Under the pieces are notes generated by a model. That model saw only the letters and a program-made list of their open reading frames with translations, was not told the DNA's origin and searched no databases. The position numbers and the translations under genes are program-made. From Planctomycetota bacterium (GTDB taxonomy: Bacteria; Planctomycetota; Phycisphaerae; UBA1845): a stretch of DNA of 64,000 bases. The stretch is from contig JACQFE010000053.1 in assembly GCA_016200265.1 (NCBI GenBank), positions 62,001-126,000 of the forward strand, read 5' to 3'. Shown here one piece after another: positions 36,311 through 45,564 of this stretch. The stretch's first letter is position 1. Each line of letters starts with the position of its first letter.

Positions 36311-37420
36311 TCACCCGGGGATGTGCTGCACCAGGAAGCCGCCGAGAAGCTGTGTCACAGACAATGGCAGATGCGACCAGATGCCTCGTCCAAATGAAAA
36401 GGCGGGGTTTGACGGTGAAAGATTGACCGCATTTCCGCCTGGATTCCACTGTTGATATTCGAGCGGCGTGGGTTCAAAGCCCTGAAACCGCTTGAAGTCA
36501 AAGCTGCCGTGGTTGTCGATCCGCGACCGACCGAAATCAAAAATGCGATAACCCTCGGTCACAGATCTTTCCATTAGCGTCAGATAGAGAAAATTCGCCG
36601 CGCTGCAATCTCTCGCCTCATCGCTGAACCCGGCTAGATAGGGCATGACGCGGTCACGATAAAGCAGAGTCACAAGTGATGCGACAGGGCGACCCTCGCG
36701 ATGGACGACGGACACCCAATGTGAATTCTGCATGTGACTCCGGATCGCACAGAACAATGAAAACGGATAGGCAAGCGAGCCGAGACGGCGCATGTTTCGC
36801 GAATAAAGATTCCAGATCGTGCGCAGATTTGTGTTGCGATGACAAACCGTAAGACCGTATTTTTCACGAGCGTTTCGTGCCGCCGCCCGAGCTTTTCGAG
36901 GGAGGCTGTCGAGAACTTCATGGGGATGCTTCGGAAGTGGCCGCGCGAAACCCACATATCGATGGATCACTGGGAGTTCTGGCACTCCCGCGCTTGCACT
37001 GCGAAGATCGATCACCGAGCAGCGAAGCTCGCGAGCCAAGCGCATCGCTTCCTGCCACAGTCGCCTGCTTGAAACTTCATCTTCAGCGAGAATCCCGCCC
37101 GACACGGCATACGGGACGCTTACCAGCATCCGTCCGCCGAAAATACTCTTTACGAAAAACAGCGGCAGGACACCCGTAATTCGGCCGCTTGAATGTACCG
37201 CGAGATAATATGGTTTGTGACGGAAGACAGAGGACACGATGTTCCGCCAGGCGAGCGTATGGAAGAGCGTTCCATCGGGGTGGGCTTCAACAAATTCATC
37301 CCAACTTTCCTCCCGGTCGGGACCGATCGCTTCAATTCGACTTTCGGTGTGCATTGTCTGCATCATTGGCTCATTTTCATCCAAGGTCTTTTCGCATGAC
37401 AGCAATCCGACCAAATTCAT
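36311..37420 (-). CDS. FemAB-like protein, PEP-CTERM/exosortase-associated
   Basis: 369 residues. GNAT-fold FemAB relative: FHTLAWRNIVSSVFRHKPYY near residue 53 and GVLPLFFVKSIFGGRMLVSV near 85 are typical of the family linked with XrtA/PEP-CTERM loci; DFGRSR and FKRFQGFEP follow near the C-terminus. Members are thought to transfer an aminoacyl group or modify a polysaccharide; the substrate is not known. I kept ATG 37420 because it forms an ATGA overlap with the preceding stop, although ATGs 18-22 codons later would also match the family start. Confidence 0.85.
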   Translation of the reverse strand: MNLVGLLSCEKTLDENEPMMQTMHTESRIEAIGPDREESWDEFVEAHPDGTLFHTLAWRNIVSSVFRHKPYYLAVHSSGRITGVLPLFFVKSIFGGRMLVSVPYAVSGGILAEDEVSSRRLWQEAMRLARELRCSVIDLRSASAGVPELPVIHRYVGFARPLPKHPHEVLDSLPRKARAAARNAREKYGLTVCHRNTNLRTIWNLYSRNMRRLGSLAYPFSLFCAIRSHMQNSHWVSVVHREGRPVASLVTLLYRDRVMPYLAGFSDEARDCSAANFLYLTLMERSVTEGYRIFDFGRSRIDNHGSFDFKRFQGFEPTPLEYQQWNPGGNAVNLSPSNPAFSFGRGIWSHLPLSVTQLLGGFLVQHIPG

Positions 37421-38790
37421 CGTCCCACTGTAGAACCGCCATCTTCATTATTGGCTGCTTCAGAGACGACATAGCAGTATTTTCCAGAAGCCGTCGATTC
37501 GATCGAATTTACCCAATTGATCTTGATGTCCAAGCCGTTGCCAAACACAGGCCGCACACGCTGCAAAATTCTCGCGTGGGTTAGCTCCAAGCCCTGCGAA
37601 TTCCGCACAATGTCGATTGCAATGTTGTAATCTCTGCTTTGCGTGACTCGGAACTGATCGACGCCACTGAGCTCGCGAATTGGATAAATCACGGAGAGTG
37701 CATGCTTAAATGTTCCGTCAGGAAGGCGCAATAAGTCAGTCACGCGGCCCTGCACGACGTCCATCAGCGGCAGGCCGCGCCCGCACGAACACCGTCCTGA
37801 TAGTAGCCGCCCGGTGTCACCAGTTCGATACCGAATGAACGGCATGCCGAACGCATCAAGATGAGTCAATACGATTTCGCCCTCAGTTCCAATGGGTTGC
37901 GGTTCATTGCCATTCAAGATTTCCACGATCGCATTTTCCGCCGTGATGTGCATTTTCTTGTCAGGGCACTCGTGGGCGATGAATCCGCCGTCACGACTTC
38001 CATAACAATCAGCGACCAGAACGTTGAAAAACTCCTCCATCAACTTGCGGTCGTGCGGATAACAGACTTCGCCTGTTACAAAAACAGCCTTAAGCGCGTT
38101 GCTTCGATGCTTATGGTTTTGCGAGATTGCATGACGCACGAACAAGGCGATGCTGCTGGGGTAGCCGAAAACGCATCGAGGCCTGAAGCGCTCATACGCA
38201 TTCCAATAGGCATCCATTCGCGCAGGAGACATTTGAAACGCGTCGAGTAGTTTTTGATTGCAGAGACGGTCGCGAAATGATTTCAAGCGGTCGGTGCGGT
38301 CGCGCTCGATCGGTGATCCCCACAAGTATAGCTCACGCTCGCCGATGTCCACGCCGAACCACCGATGCGTGCGAATTCGAGCGGCCTGGTCGTAGGCCTG
38401 ACGGCGCCGATCCACGCAAAACGTCAATGGTTCCCCTGTGGACCCGCCGGTGTTGTGCGGAAACAAACCGCCGGGCGCATCGTGCCATTGCATTGCATCA
38501 ATGGACCCACGAATCTCTGACTTTGTCAATGTGGGGAGCGAACGAAGCACGTCGAACGGATCATCCGCCACCACATCGAAGCCGGCGATCTGAAATCGCT
38601 TTCGATAAAAGAAAGTGTAATTCGCAGCATGATTTAGCAGGGCACGCAGCTTCCTACGCTGCAGTTCTCGAATCGCATCAGGTGATTCCCATTGCGACCA
38701 TTCGAGTTCCTTCGCATAGCGCAAAGTGGACCGCCCGAGCCATCGCTCCTGCAAGCCAAAGATCGATCGTGCCAGAATAGGGTTCACCAT
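37417..38790 (-). CDS. CapK/PaaK-like adenylate-forming enzyme
   Basis: 457 residues of the phenylacetate-CoA ligase/coenzyme F390 synthetase superfamily. Phosphate-binding loop NTGGSTGEPLTF near residue 115; adenine-binding region CYGSRDGGFIAHEC near 260; acceptor part FIRYRTGDTGRL with the typical CSCGRGLPLM. First gene of the glycan operon, followed by FemAB-like and glycosyltransferase genes. CapK-like members in such operons probably activate a carboxylate for decorating the polysaccharide; the actual acid is unknown. Confidence 0.85.
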   Translation of the reverse strand: MVNPILARSIFGLQERWLGRSTLRYAKELEWSQWESPDAIRELQRRKLRALLNHAANYTFFYRKRFQIAGFDVVADDPFDVLRSLPTLTKSEIRGSIDAMQWHDAPGGLFPHNTGGSTGEPLTFCVDRRRQAYDQAARIRTHRWFGVDIGERELYLWGSPIERDRTDRLKSFRDRLCNQKLLDAFQMSPARMDAYWNAYERFRPRCVFGYPSSIALFVRHAISQNHKHRSNALKAVFVTGEVCYPHDRKLMEEFFNVLVADCYGSRDGGFIAHECPDKKMHITAENAIVEILNGNEPQPIGTEGEIVLTHLDAFGMPFIRYRTGDTGRLLSGRCSCGRGLPLMDVVQGRVTDLLRLPDGTFKHALSVIYPIRELSGVDQFRVTQSRDYNIAIDIVRNSQGLELTHARILQRVRPVFGNGLDIKINWVNSIESTASGKYCYVVSEAANNEDGGSTVGR

Positions 38791-38973
38791 CTCCGCACCG
38801 GTAAAGAAGTCAATGAAAAACGGGCCGCCCTGGAGTTATCGGTGTTTCACAATTCCGGATTTGGTTCGGCCGGTAAAAGGATGGGGCTGCAAAGGATGAG
38901 GAGATTCTTATGGGACAACGCTGGAAATCAGCTCGGACTCCGCGATGGGTCGCGTCAGGCCGAGTGAGTTGAA

Positions 38974-39360
38974 TCAGGCGGAATTGCGAAGGAAGGAAGC
39001 ATAGTCTTTCGCGGTCATCAGGTTTTCAAGACTCGCATTCGAATCGACCTTGATCTTGATCATCCAACCTTCGTCAAATGCGTCGTCGTTGATCAGCTCT
39101 GGATGATCGGTCAGAGCAGTGTTCACCGCGGTCACAGTGCCGGGAATGGCCGCAAAGATTTCAGAGGTGGCCTTGACCGATTCCACTTCGGCAATGGCGT
39201 CCCCGGTGCTGACTTTCGCGCCGACTTCAGGCAGATCGACGTAAGTGATATCGGTAAGTTCGTCCGCGGCGTATTGGGTGATTCCCATGGTGGCCGTGTC
39301 GTCTTCCAGAAGGAACCACTCGTGTGTCTCAGAGTATTTTCGGTCGACCGGTATTTTCAT
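38974..39360 (-). CDS. gcvH: Glycine cleavage system H protein
   Basis: 128 residues, normal length. The lipoyl-bearing lysine is K63 in VESVKATSEI. It shuttles the aminomethyl group between the P, T and L proteins. It follows gcvT on the same strand after 112 bp; gcvP is not in the window. Confidence 0.95.
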   Translation of the reverse strand: MKIPVDRKYSETHEWFLLEDDTATMGITQYAADELTDITYVDLPEVGAKVSTGDAIAEVESVKATSEIFAAIPGTVTAVNTALTDHPELINDDAFDEGWMIKIKVDSNASLENLMTAKDYASFLRNSA

Positions 39361-39472
39361 GAATCAACCCTCAAATGCCTGCCACTCACTCGTTGCGCCA
39401 GGGTGGTATCGGGACGCCCCATCCCGGTCAAGTCCGGACTCCGATTCGAATCAATCGCCGCTCAGAGCGAGA

Positions 39473-40576
39473 TTAAGTCTTTGGGCGTTTGTAAAATGGC
39501 AATGGCACAATCCGTGCAGGAATGTGCTTGCCGCTGACCTCAATTTCCAGCATTGTTCCGGGCGCCGATGCTTCGGTCGCGATCAGCGCCATGGCGATGC
39601 TCTTATTTAGAGTAGGACTCAGTGTGCCGCTAGTGATTTCGCCGATATTTTCTGCCCCACGATAGACCGGGAAATGCTGCCGTGCGATCCGCCGCCCGTC
39701 GAGTTCGAGTCCCACGATGCATCGCTGGAGGCCTCGCTCTTTGAGTCGGCGCATGGCGTCCGCACCAATGAAATCCTTGCTCAAATCGACGCACCAAGCC
39801 TGCCCAGCGGTCAGAGAATCCCAATCCTCGCTTAATTCGTGTCCATACAGTGGCATTCCTGCTTCCAGCCGCAAGGTGTCGCGTGCGCCGAGGCCGGCCG
39901 GTCGCACAATAGGATGGGGCTTCTCTTTCGATCCGAAAAGCTTCGGGACGAGAAATCGAGCAATTCCGGCCCCACAAACAATCTCCAGGCCGTCCTCGCC
40001 GGTATAGCCGCTGCGGCAAACGATGATCGTAGCCGGCCCCGCGGCCTGAGTCGTGAAGTGGTATCTCTTTAGCAAGGAAAAATCCTGGCCGGTCAATTCC
40101 TTCGCTACTTCCAGGGTCTTTGGCCCCTGGCATGCAATCATTGCCGTGTCCATCGTCTCGTCGGCCAACTGCACATCCTTGCCCGCGCGATGTTGTTCGA
40201 GCCAGCCGATGATCTTCTCGCGATTCGAGGCGTTGCACACAATGCCCCAGTGATCTTCGAATCGCGAGACGATGACGTCGTCGAGGATCCCGCCGTCTTC
40301 GCGGCAGACGTGCGAGTAAAAGCATCGCCCGGGCGCCGCGTCCTTGAGATTTCTCGTGCAAATTCGATCCAGGAATGTGCCGGCATCCTTGCCGGTGATT
40401 TTTAGCCGGCCCATGTGCGAGACATCGAACACGCCGCAGGCCGTTCGTGTGTGATTGTGTTCTTCGACGATACCGGCGTACTGCACGGGCATTTCCCAAC
40501 CCGCGAATTCGACCATCCGCGCCCCAATAGAGACGTGAAGATCGTAAAGCGGAGTTCGAAAAAGCGATGAAGCCAT
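39473..40576 (-). CDS. gcvT: Glycine cleavage system T protein (aminomethyltransferase)
   Basis: 367 residues. Starts with the family pattern RTPLYDLHVSIGARMVEFAG and MPVQYAGIVEEHNHTR; folate-binding core YTGEDGLEIVCG with RDTLRLEAGMPLYGHEL, and GADAMRRLKERGL later. Releases ammonia and passes the one-carbon unit to tetrahydrofolate. Forms an operon with gcvH. Confidence 0.95.
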   Translation of the reverse strand: MASSLFRTPLYDLHVSIGARMVEFAGWEMPVQYAGIVEEHNHTRTACGVFDVSHMGRLKITGKDAGTFLDRICTRNLKDAAPGRCFYSHVCREDGGILDDVIVSRFEDHWGIVCNASNREKIIGWLEQHRAGKDVQLADETMDTAMIACQGPKTLEVAKELTGQDFSLLKRYHFTTQAAGPATIIVCRSGYTGEDGLEIVCGAGIARFLVPKLFGSKEKPHPIVRPAGLGARDTLRLEAGMPLYGHELSEDWDSLTAGQAWCVDLSKDFIGADAMRRLKERGLQRCIVGLELDGRRIARQHFPVYRGAENIGEITSGTLSPTLNKSIAMALIATEASAPGTMLEIEVSGKHIPARIVPLPFYKRPKT

Positions 40577-40645
40577 AGGAAGTGGTTTCTAGTGCAGGGA
40601 CGCTTGACCGTCAATTGCGAACTTCCGGCAACGAAATGCCTTGCA

Positions 40646-41704
40646 TTACCCCATGTGGCGGCGACGCTTGGTCTCATCTTCAAGCACGCGCTTTTCCTTC
40701 GGAGATAATGACGCAAGGCCGGAAGTCGAGACTTTTTGGAGAATTTCTTCGACCTGTTGCTGACGGTTGATCTCAAACTCTCTTTCGAGTTGAGCACGGC
40801 GCGCCGCACGGCGAGCACGAATCCGCGCGAAATAGCCATGACGACGGGCAGAGCCCGAACTGGGTTCCGCGGAAACATATTCCGATGGAGAATCGTAACT
40901 CATTTCGCCACTGGAAAATCCTGCGTGGTCGCGCAATGCCCGCCGCGTCTGGAAGCAGGTGGCGTATCCAATCAACGCGATGCCAATCAACAACCAGCTT
41001 TGCTCGTGAAACAGTCCGAGCAGACCGACGATGATCGCGGCCACCATTCCCACGCCGGTCGCGATTTCCACCGAAGTTGTGTAGCCCTTGCGATCCCAAA
41101 GAATGCTTTGCAGGATTCGCCCGCCATCAAAGGGGAAAATCGGCAACAGGTTGATTACGAGCAGGAAATAACTGATTCCAAATGCACGGACCAGCCACAA
41201 CTGAGCCGACGTGGGTGCAATCGATGCGTTCAGAGGCGACATTGGATGCCACGGATTCCACGGGATCGCCCCGAGCGTTCCAGATTGCGCGGCGAGAATG
41301 CCGCATAAGACACCGCAGATGGCCACGTTGACCAACGGTCCCGCAGCGGCCACCGCCAGGTGCGCTCGCGCTGCATTCGGTGGTCTCACGTACGCAAGAC
41401 CGCCAAGGGGCCAAAGGAGTATTTGATCCGCTTCGCCGCCGACCGCTCTGGCCGCATAACAATGTCCGAATTCGTGCAACAAAACAATCAGGAACAAGAG
41501 GGCGTAGGTTTGCAACACGTCGAGTAATGCTGCCGAGGCGGCGATCCCGTTTGACGTACTCTCAGACCTGGCTAATTCCATCGAAATCAGAACCACAAAT
41601 CCGATCAGAAACGTCAAGTGCATGCGCAGATCGATGTTCCCGATCCTCCCAAGTCGGAATGACCAGTTGATTGGATTGTCCAGCGGTTTTTCTGTTGGAA
41701 TCAT
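40646..41704 (-). CDS. Site-2-protease-like M50 membrane metalloprotease with C-terminal motif shared with rhomboid
   Basis: 352 residues. Membrane-embedded zinc motif HEFGH at 77-81; second motif NLLPIFPFDGGR, with D193 as the third ligand. Six membrane helices. No PDZ or CBS domain. The C-terminal 75 residues are cytosolic and very basic, ending in VEEILQKVSTSGLASLSPKE, a helix-loop-helix motif that also ends the rhomboid encoded next door (VDEVLRKVYEQGIHSLSDAE). This tail resembles DUF6576, usually seen in rhomboids. An intramembrane protease, substrate unknown. Confidence 0.88.
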   Translation of the reverse strand: MIPTEKPLDNPINWSFRLGRIGNIDLRMHLTFLIGFVVLISMELARSESTSNGIAASAALLDVLQTYALLFLIVLLHEFGHCYAARAVGGEADQILLWPLGGLAYVRPPNAARAHLAVAAAGPLVNVAICGVLCGILAAQSGTLGAIPWNPWHPMSPLNASIAPTSAQLWLVRAFGISYFLLVINLLPIFPFDGGRILQSILWDRKGYTTSVEIATGVGMVAAIIVGLLGLFHEQSWLLIGIALIGYATCFQTRRALRDHAGFSSGEMSYDSPSEYVSAEPSSGSARRHGYFARIRARRAARRAQLEREFEINRQQQVEEILQKVSTSGLASLSPKEKRVLEDETKRRRHMG

Positions 41705-41735
41705 GGCGAATGCTCCCTCCGCGTCGGTTACTTCC

Positions 41736-41759
41736 GGGCCTTTTTACCAAAAAAGGCCC
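41736..41759. terminator. Hairpin between rhomboid and S2P genes
   Basis: GGGCCTTTTT pairs with AAAAAGGCCC around a short loop. It lies about 90 bp after the rhomboid stop and 35 bp before the S2P start. The T-run is inside the stem, so termination is only one possibility. Confidence 0.5.
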
Positions 41760-41844
41760 ATCGGGGGATAGAGAATTTTTCTGTCACGCAAAAACCGGCG
41801 TCGCAATTCGAGAGAACGCGCGGCCTTACATGCGAACCAATGAA

Positions 41845-42777
41845 TTATAGCTCGTTATAGGGACGATCGGAGGTCGTTCGGCGCTTTTCCGTGGCGGTGC
41901 GGAGGATGTCTTTTTCGGCGTCGGACAGGCTATGAATTCCCTGCTCGTAAACTTTCCGTAAAACTTCATCGACTCGACTTGATTCGATGACATTGACGGG
42001 TTGGCGGTCATCCGCTCGAACGACGCGAACACGGCGAGGCTGCTTCCGCCATGCGGCCCATCGCCAACCTGCTCGGTCCCACCAATTTTCGCCCCGATAC
42101 GCCCACCAGGCCCCAAATAACAATCCGGCAAGATGACACGCATCGCCACCGGCGTTTTCACCGACTTTGTAGAGGTTGAACGCGTACCATCCGCCGAACA
42201 ACAAGGCCACCGTCCGGATTTTGACTGGAAAGAGGAAATACAAATACACCACCGCTCGCGGATAACGAACCGCACAGGCCCCGAGCAAACCAAGAATACA
42301 TCCCGATGCACCGGCCAATACTCCTTGCACTGGGAGCCAGCCGATTGCGGTCAGCCCCATGTAAAAAAACATGCCGAGCGTGCCCGAAATGAGATAAATC
42401 GCAAGAAATCGCTTGGAGCCCCAATCGTTCTCCAAGGAACGACCGAGAAAGTGCAGGGCCAGCATGTTCACAAATATATGACCGAAGTCCCAATGCAGAA
42501 ATTGAGCCGTGATGATCCGCCAAATCTCCCCATGTAGGACGTAAGGAGTGACCATCACCATCCACTGAAAAACGGGGCTGGCGATGATCGTGCCATGACC
42601 GGAACGAGCGCCAAGCCTCGGATTTTCGGTCATGCTGCAAAGAATGAACACCGCCACATTGATCACGATGAGCGTCGTGACCATGCTGCCGCCGATGAGG
42701 CGCAATGTGGGTGCGCCGCGGCCGGCATAAGGCCAGCGACTCGCACCACCCGCATATTCCCGATCACGCCAACTCAT
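41845..42777 (-). CDS. Rhomboid intramembrane serine protease
   Basis: 310 residues from ATG 42777 (MSWRDREYAGG); the frame is open back to 42900 but that part is not rhomboid-like. Catalytic Ser158 in LAGASGCILG and His215 in GGDACHLAGLLFG; FLHWDFGHIFVNMLAL gives the HxxxN-type region in helix 2. Six core helices. The tail after residue 235 is basic and ends with the DUF6576-like DEVLRKVYEQGIHSLSDAEK motif shared with the neighbouring S2P-type protease. The two may share a partner recognised by this tail. Confidence 0.92.
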   Translation of the reverse strand: MSWRDREYAGGASRWPYAGRGAPTLRLIGGSMVTTLIVINVAVFILCSMTENPRLGARSGHGTIIASPVFQWMVMVTPYVLHGEIWRIITAQFLHWDFGHIFVNMLALHFLGRSLENDWGSKRFLAIYLISGTLGMFFYMGLTAIGWLPVQGVLAGASGCILGLLGACAVRYPRAVVYLYFLFPVKIRTVALLFGGWYAFNLYKVGENAGGDACHLAGLLFGAWWAYRGENWWDRAGWRWAAWRKQPRRVRVVRADDRQPVNVIESSRVDEVLRKVYEQGIHSLSDAEKDILRTATEKRRTTSDRPYNEL

Positions 42778-42933
42778 CGATTCAAGACACCCTGTACCTA
42801 CGCATTTACCTTGATTGATTGTCGGTTCGATGCACAGGCTTGTCGAGACCAAAGGGCGGTTTCGAATTCGGATGGAATCGAAATTCGTGCCGTCAATCAA
42901 CCGGAATTGGAATTGTAGGCTGGATTTGAGAGA

Positions 42934-43968
42934 CTAGGAGTTACCGGCGTCGTTGAGGAATTCCACGGCCTTTGGAATGACCCGGTCGATCGCTTCTTGC
43001 AACCCGCAATCGAGGATCGCCCCGGCCGCCTGGGCATGACCTCCGCCACCGAATTGTTGCGCTAGTTTCAGGACCGTCACAGTGCCGGAGCCGCGAAAAT
43101 TGATTCGTGTTTTTCCCGGTCGGCCTTCGGAGAAAAGCATCGCAAGCTGCACGCCATCCAACGAACGCGGGACCGTGATTTGATCGTCAATATCGGAGGC
43201 CTTGCAGCCGGCATTATGAATCTCATCGTAGCTCGCCGAGCTGTATGCGATGCGGCCAGCGCCGACGCGCTTCGTGTTGGCGTAGATGACACGGAGTAGA
43301 TCGAATTCGCTTTGCTTATGGCTGCGGAACAAGCGTTCGCCCAGATCGGCGACATCGGCCCCGATTTCCACGAGATCGGCAGCTGCGCGAAGGGCGTCGG
43401 GGCTCGTCGTCGGCAGTGAAAATCCGAGCGTGTCGGTCAGGGTGCCTGCATAGAGCAGCGATGCGGCCATCGGCGTGATCGGACGTTCAGCGTGCCGAAG
43501 CAATAGATAAGCCAATTCGCACGAGCTGCTGGCGTGATCGACGATCCAGTTCACATTGCCGAATCGTGTGTTCGTGGCATGATGATCGATGTTGATGATC
43601 GGCCGGCCCCGCGACCAATCGGATTCCCTTAATTCCGCTCCGACATTGCAGCGATCCTTGCGGGCAGTATCGAGCACAATGAAGGCGTCAGCACGCTCGA
43701 AATCGTTCTTTGTAGCAATCGGCACGCCCGCGTGATCACGCATGAAAGTCAACTTCTGAGAAAGCGAGCTTTCAGGGATGGAGGCCTTCACGATGCGACC
43801 TTTGTCCGTCCATCCAAGTGCGACCGCGAGCATCGAGCCGAGCGCGTCAGCATCGGGGACGATATGACTGATCACGATCGGCGAGCGCGAGGCCTCGATG
43901 GCCGTGATGACGTCAATCGGGACAGACGAAGCATTGGAGAGTTGTTCAGAAATGGTCGCTGGGTTCAT
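42934..43968 (-). CDS. DHH-family phosphoesterase, NrnA-like (nanoRNase/pAp phosphatase)
   Basis: 344 residues. DHH motifs: ISHIVPDADALGS (motif I), VLDTARKD (II), INIDHHATNTRFG (III), plus a DHHA1 domain ending GGGGHAQAAGAI. This length and order fit NrnA-type enzymes that degrade very short RNA or dephosphorylate pAp. The sat gene (sulfate activation, which produces pAp downstream) lies 220 bp upstream, consistent with a pAp role; oligoribonuclease activity is equally possible. Confidence 0.88.
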   Translation of the reverse strand: MNPATISEQLSNASSVPIDVITAIEASRSPIVISHIVPDADALGSMLAVALGWTDKGRIVKASIPESSLSQKLTFMRDHAGVPIATKNDFERADAFIVLDTARKDRCNVGAELRESDWSRGRPIINIDHHATNTRFGNVNWIVDHASSSCELAYLLLRHAERPITPMAASLLYAGTLTDTLGFSLPTTSPDALRAAADLVEIGADVADLGERLFRSHKQSEFDLLRVIYANTKRVGAGRIAYSSASYDEIHNAGCKASDIDDQITVPRSLDGVQLAMLFSEGRPGKTRINFRGSGTVTVLKLAQQFGGGGHAQAAGAILDCGLQEAIDRVIPKAVEFLNDAGNS

Positions 43969-43980
43969 TCAATCAATCCG

Positions 43981-44054
43981 AACCCCAAGCGCTAACGCGG
44001 GGTCATCAGAGCCCGAAGCGTAAGCGAGGGATTGTAGGGGCGGGCTTTGCCCGC
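43981..44054. repeat. Planctomycete-type intergenic repeats
   Basis: Three short elements in a row: AACCCCAAGCGCTAACGCGG (43981-44000), AGCCCGAAGCGTAAGCGAGG (44009-44028) and GTAGGGGCGGGCTTTGCCCG (from 44034). Related copies lie at 55941-55962, 56024-56046 and 56878-56899. Between nrnA-like and sat genes. Confidence 0.65.
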
Positions 44055-44117
44055 TGGAACCGATCTTTTCGATGGGTGAAACCCACGCCACTGCTCATCG
44101 AATATTAGACAAATCCA

Positions 44118-44142
44118 GCCCCCCAGCCCAAGGGCTGGGGCA
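44118..44142. other. GC-rich hairpin
   Basis: CCCCAGCCC directly faces GGGCTGGGG, a 9-bp inverted repeat with almost no loop. It lies 50 bp after sat on the minus strand; without a T-run it is not a standard terminator. Confidence 0.5.
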
Positions 44143-44152
44143 CCCGTTTCGC

Positions 44153-44184
44153 TTGCCTTCTTGCCTCTTTGCCCTATTGCCTCG
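44153..44184. repeat. Period-8 degenerate tandem array
   Basis: Four 8-bp units in register: TTGCCTTC, TTGCCTCT, TTGCCCTA, TTGCCTCG. It lies 8 bp after the sat stop. Confidence 0.85.
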
Positions 44185-44191
44185 CATTTAT

Positions 44192-45340
44192 TTACTTCTG
44201 CTGGCGATAGAACTCAATGAGAATATCGGCCACTTCGGGACGCGAGAATTCCACCGGCGGACGCTGACCGGAGGCCAACATTTCACGCACTTTCGTTCCG
44301 GAAAGCGCGATACGGTCGCCTTCGATGGCTGGAAAGGTCTTGTCGCTCACCATCCCCCCGGCGGCCTTCGACCAGGCCGTATTTTCGAATTTCAGCGGCG
44401 TAATCTTTAGCGAACCCGGCGGCAGTGAATCCATCGTCTCCTGGGCCGCGTATGTGCCATAATACGTTCCCACGCCCGCGTGATCGCGACCGACGATGAA
44501 ATGGCTGCACCCGTAATTCTGCCGCAGGATGGCGTGAAGAACGCATTCCTTCGGTCCCGCATATCTCATCGCGGCCGGCATCACCGCCAACATCGTGTGC
44601 TCGTGATGGTAATACTTCTCGATGAGTACTTCGTAACACTTCATGCGCACTTCCGGAGGGATGTCTCCGTCTTTCGTCGCGCCCATCAACGGATGAATCA
44701 ATAGACCGTCGACGATTTCCTGAGCACATTTTGTGAGATATTCATGCGCCCGGTGGATCGGGTTTCGCGTCTGAAATGCGACGATCGTCTTCCAGCCGCG
44801 CTTCTCGAACTCCGCACGAGTCTGCTTTGGCGTGAGCCGATGCGACGTGAACATCGGATTATGCCGTAGCGTGACCACATCAATTGGACCGGCCAGACAC
44901 GTGTCGCCGGAAGTCATCAAGTTCTTGACGCCGGGATGCGCGACGTCTTCAGTGCCGAACGCCTTGGTCGCGCACTTTTTCTTATCCTGCCTGTATTTTT
45001 CTTTGACGGTGATGTAACCGAGCAGTCGGCCTTGATCGTCATTGAGCTGCACGCGATCACCCACGCCGACTTTACCCGCCGTCGCATCATCGACGGCCAG
45101 CGGGATCGGGATCGACCACGTCGCTCCGCTCGCCAGCTTCATGTTGTCGCAAACGCCGTTGTAGTCGGCCTCGCCCATGAAGCCTTCGAGCGGGCTCATG
45201 GCCCCGATGCCGATCATCTCCAGATCGCACTGCTGCCACTCGGTCAGCGGGATGCTTACCTTCGGCGCTGTGGCGTCGGGCTTATGCCCCGTGCGATCAA
45301 CAAGCTTCCCCCCATGCGGTTCAACTAATTTATGAGCCAT
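44192..45340 (-). CDS. sat: ATP sulfurylase (sulfate adenylyltransferase)
   Basis: 382 residues from ATG 45340 (AAAGGA 5-6 bp upstream); the frame opens to 45373. Activates sulfate to APS, or runs in reverse in dissimilatory organisms. Active-site motif FQTRNPIHRAHEYL (QxRNPxHRAH) near 190 and GRDHAGVGTYYGTY near 285. Single-domain Sat type with no APS kinase. No cys or apr/dsr genes are adjacent, so the direction of the pathway is not shown. A pAp-phosphatase candidate is next. Confidence 0.93.
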   Translation of the reverse strand: MAHKLVEPHGGKLVDRTGHKPDATAPKVSIPLTEWQQCDLEMIGIGAMSPLEGFMGEADYNGVCDNMKLASGATWSIPIPLAVDDATAGKVGVGDRVQLNDDQGRLLGYITVKEKYRQDKKKCATKAFGTEDVAHPGVKNLMTSGDTCLAGPIDVVTLRHNPMFTSHRLTPKQTRAEFEKRGWKTIVAFQTRNPIHRAHEYLTKCAQEIVDGLLIHPLMGATKDGDIPPEVRMKCYEVLIEKYYHHEHTMLAVMPAAMRYAGPKECVLHAILRQNYGCSHFIVGRDHAGVGTYYGTYAAQETMDSLPPGSLKITPLKFENTAWSKAAGGMVSDKTFPAIEGDRIALSGTKVREMLASGQRPPVEFSRPEVADILIEFYRQQK

Positions 45341-45564
45341 GAAAATCCTTTGTTCCTTTCCCCAGCCAGCCAATGATTGTTCGACCCACCAATGATTCAG
45401 CGCACGAGATTAGAGAATTCGCGAGGGAACTTCAAGGGCGGCCATAGTTAAAGGAATCGACGGCGAACCCGAAATCTGGCGCAAGCGGCAAAATGACGGT
45501 TTGCACCGCCTTCGATCCACAGGTCTTACGCCATACGCGTACCGGCAACAAGTGTACGTTTGTC

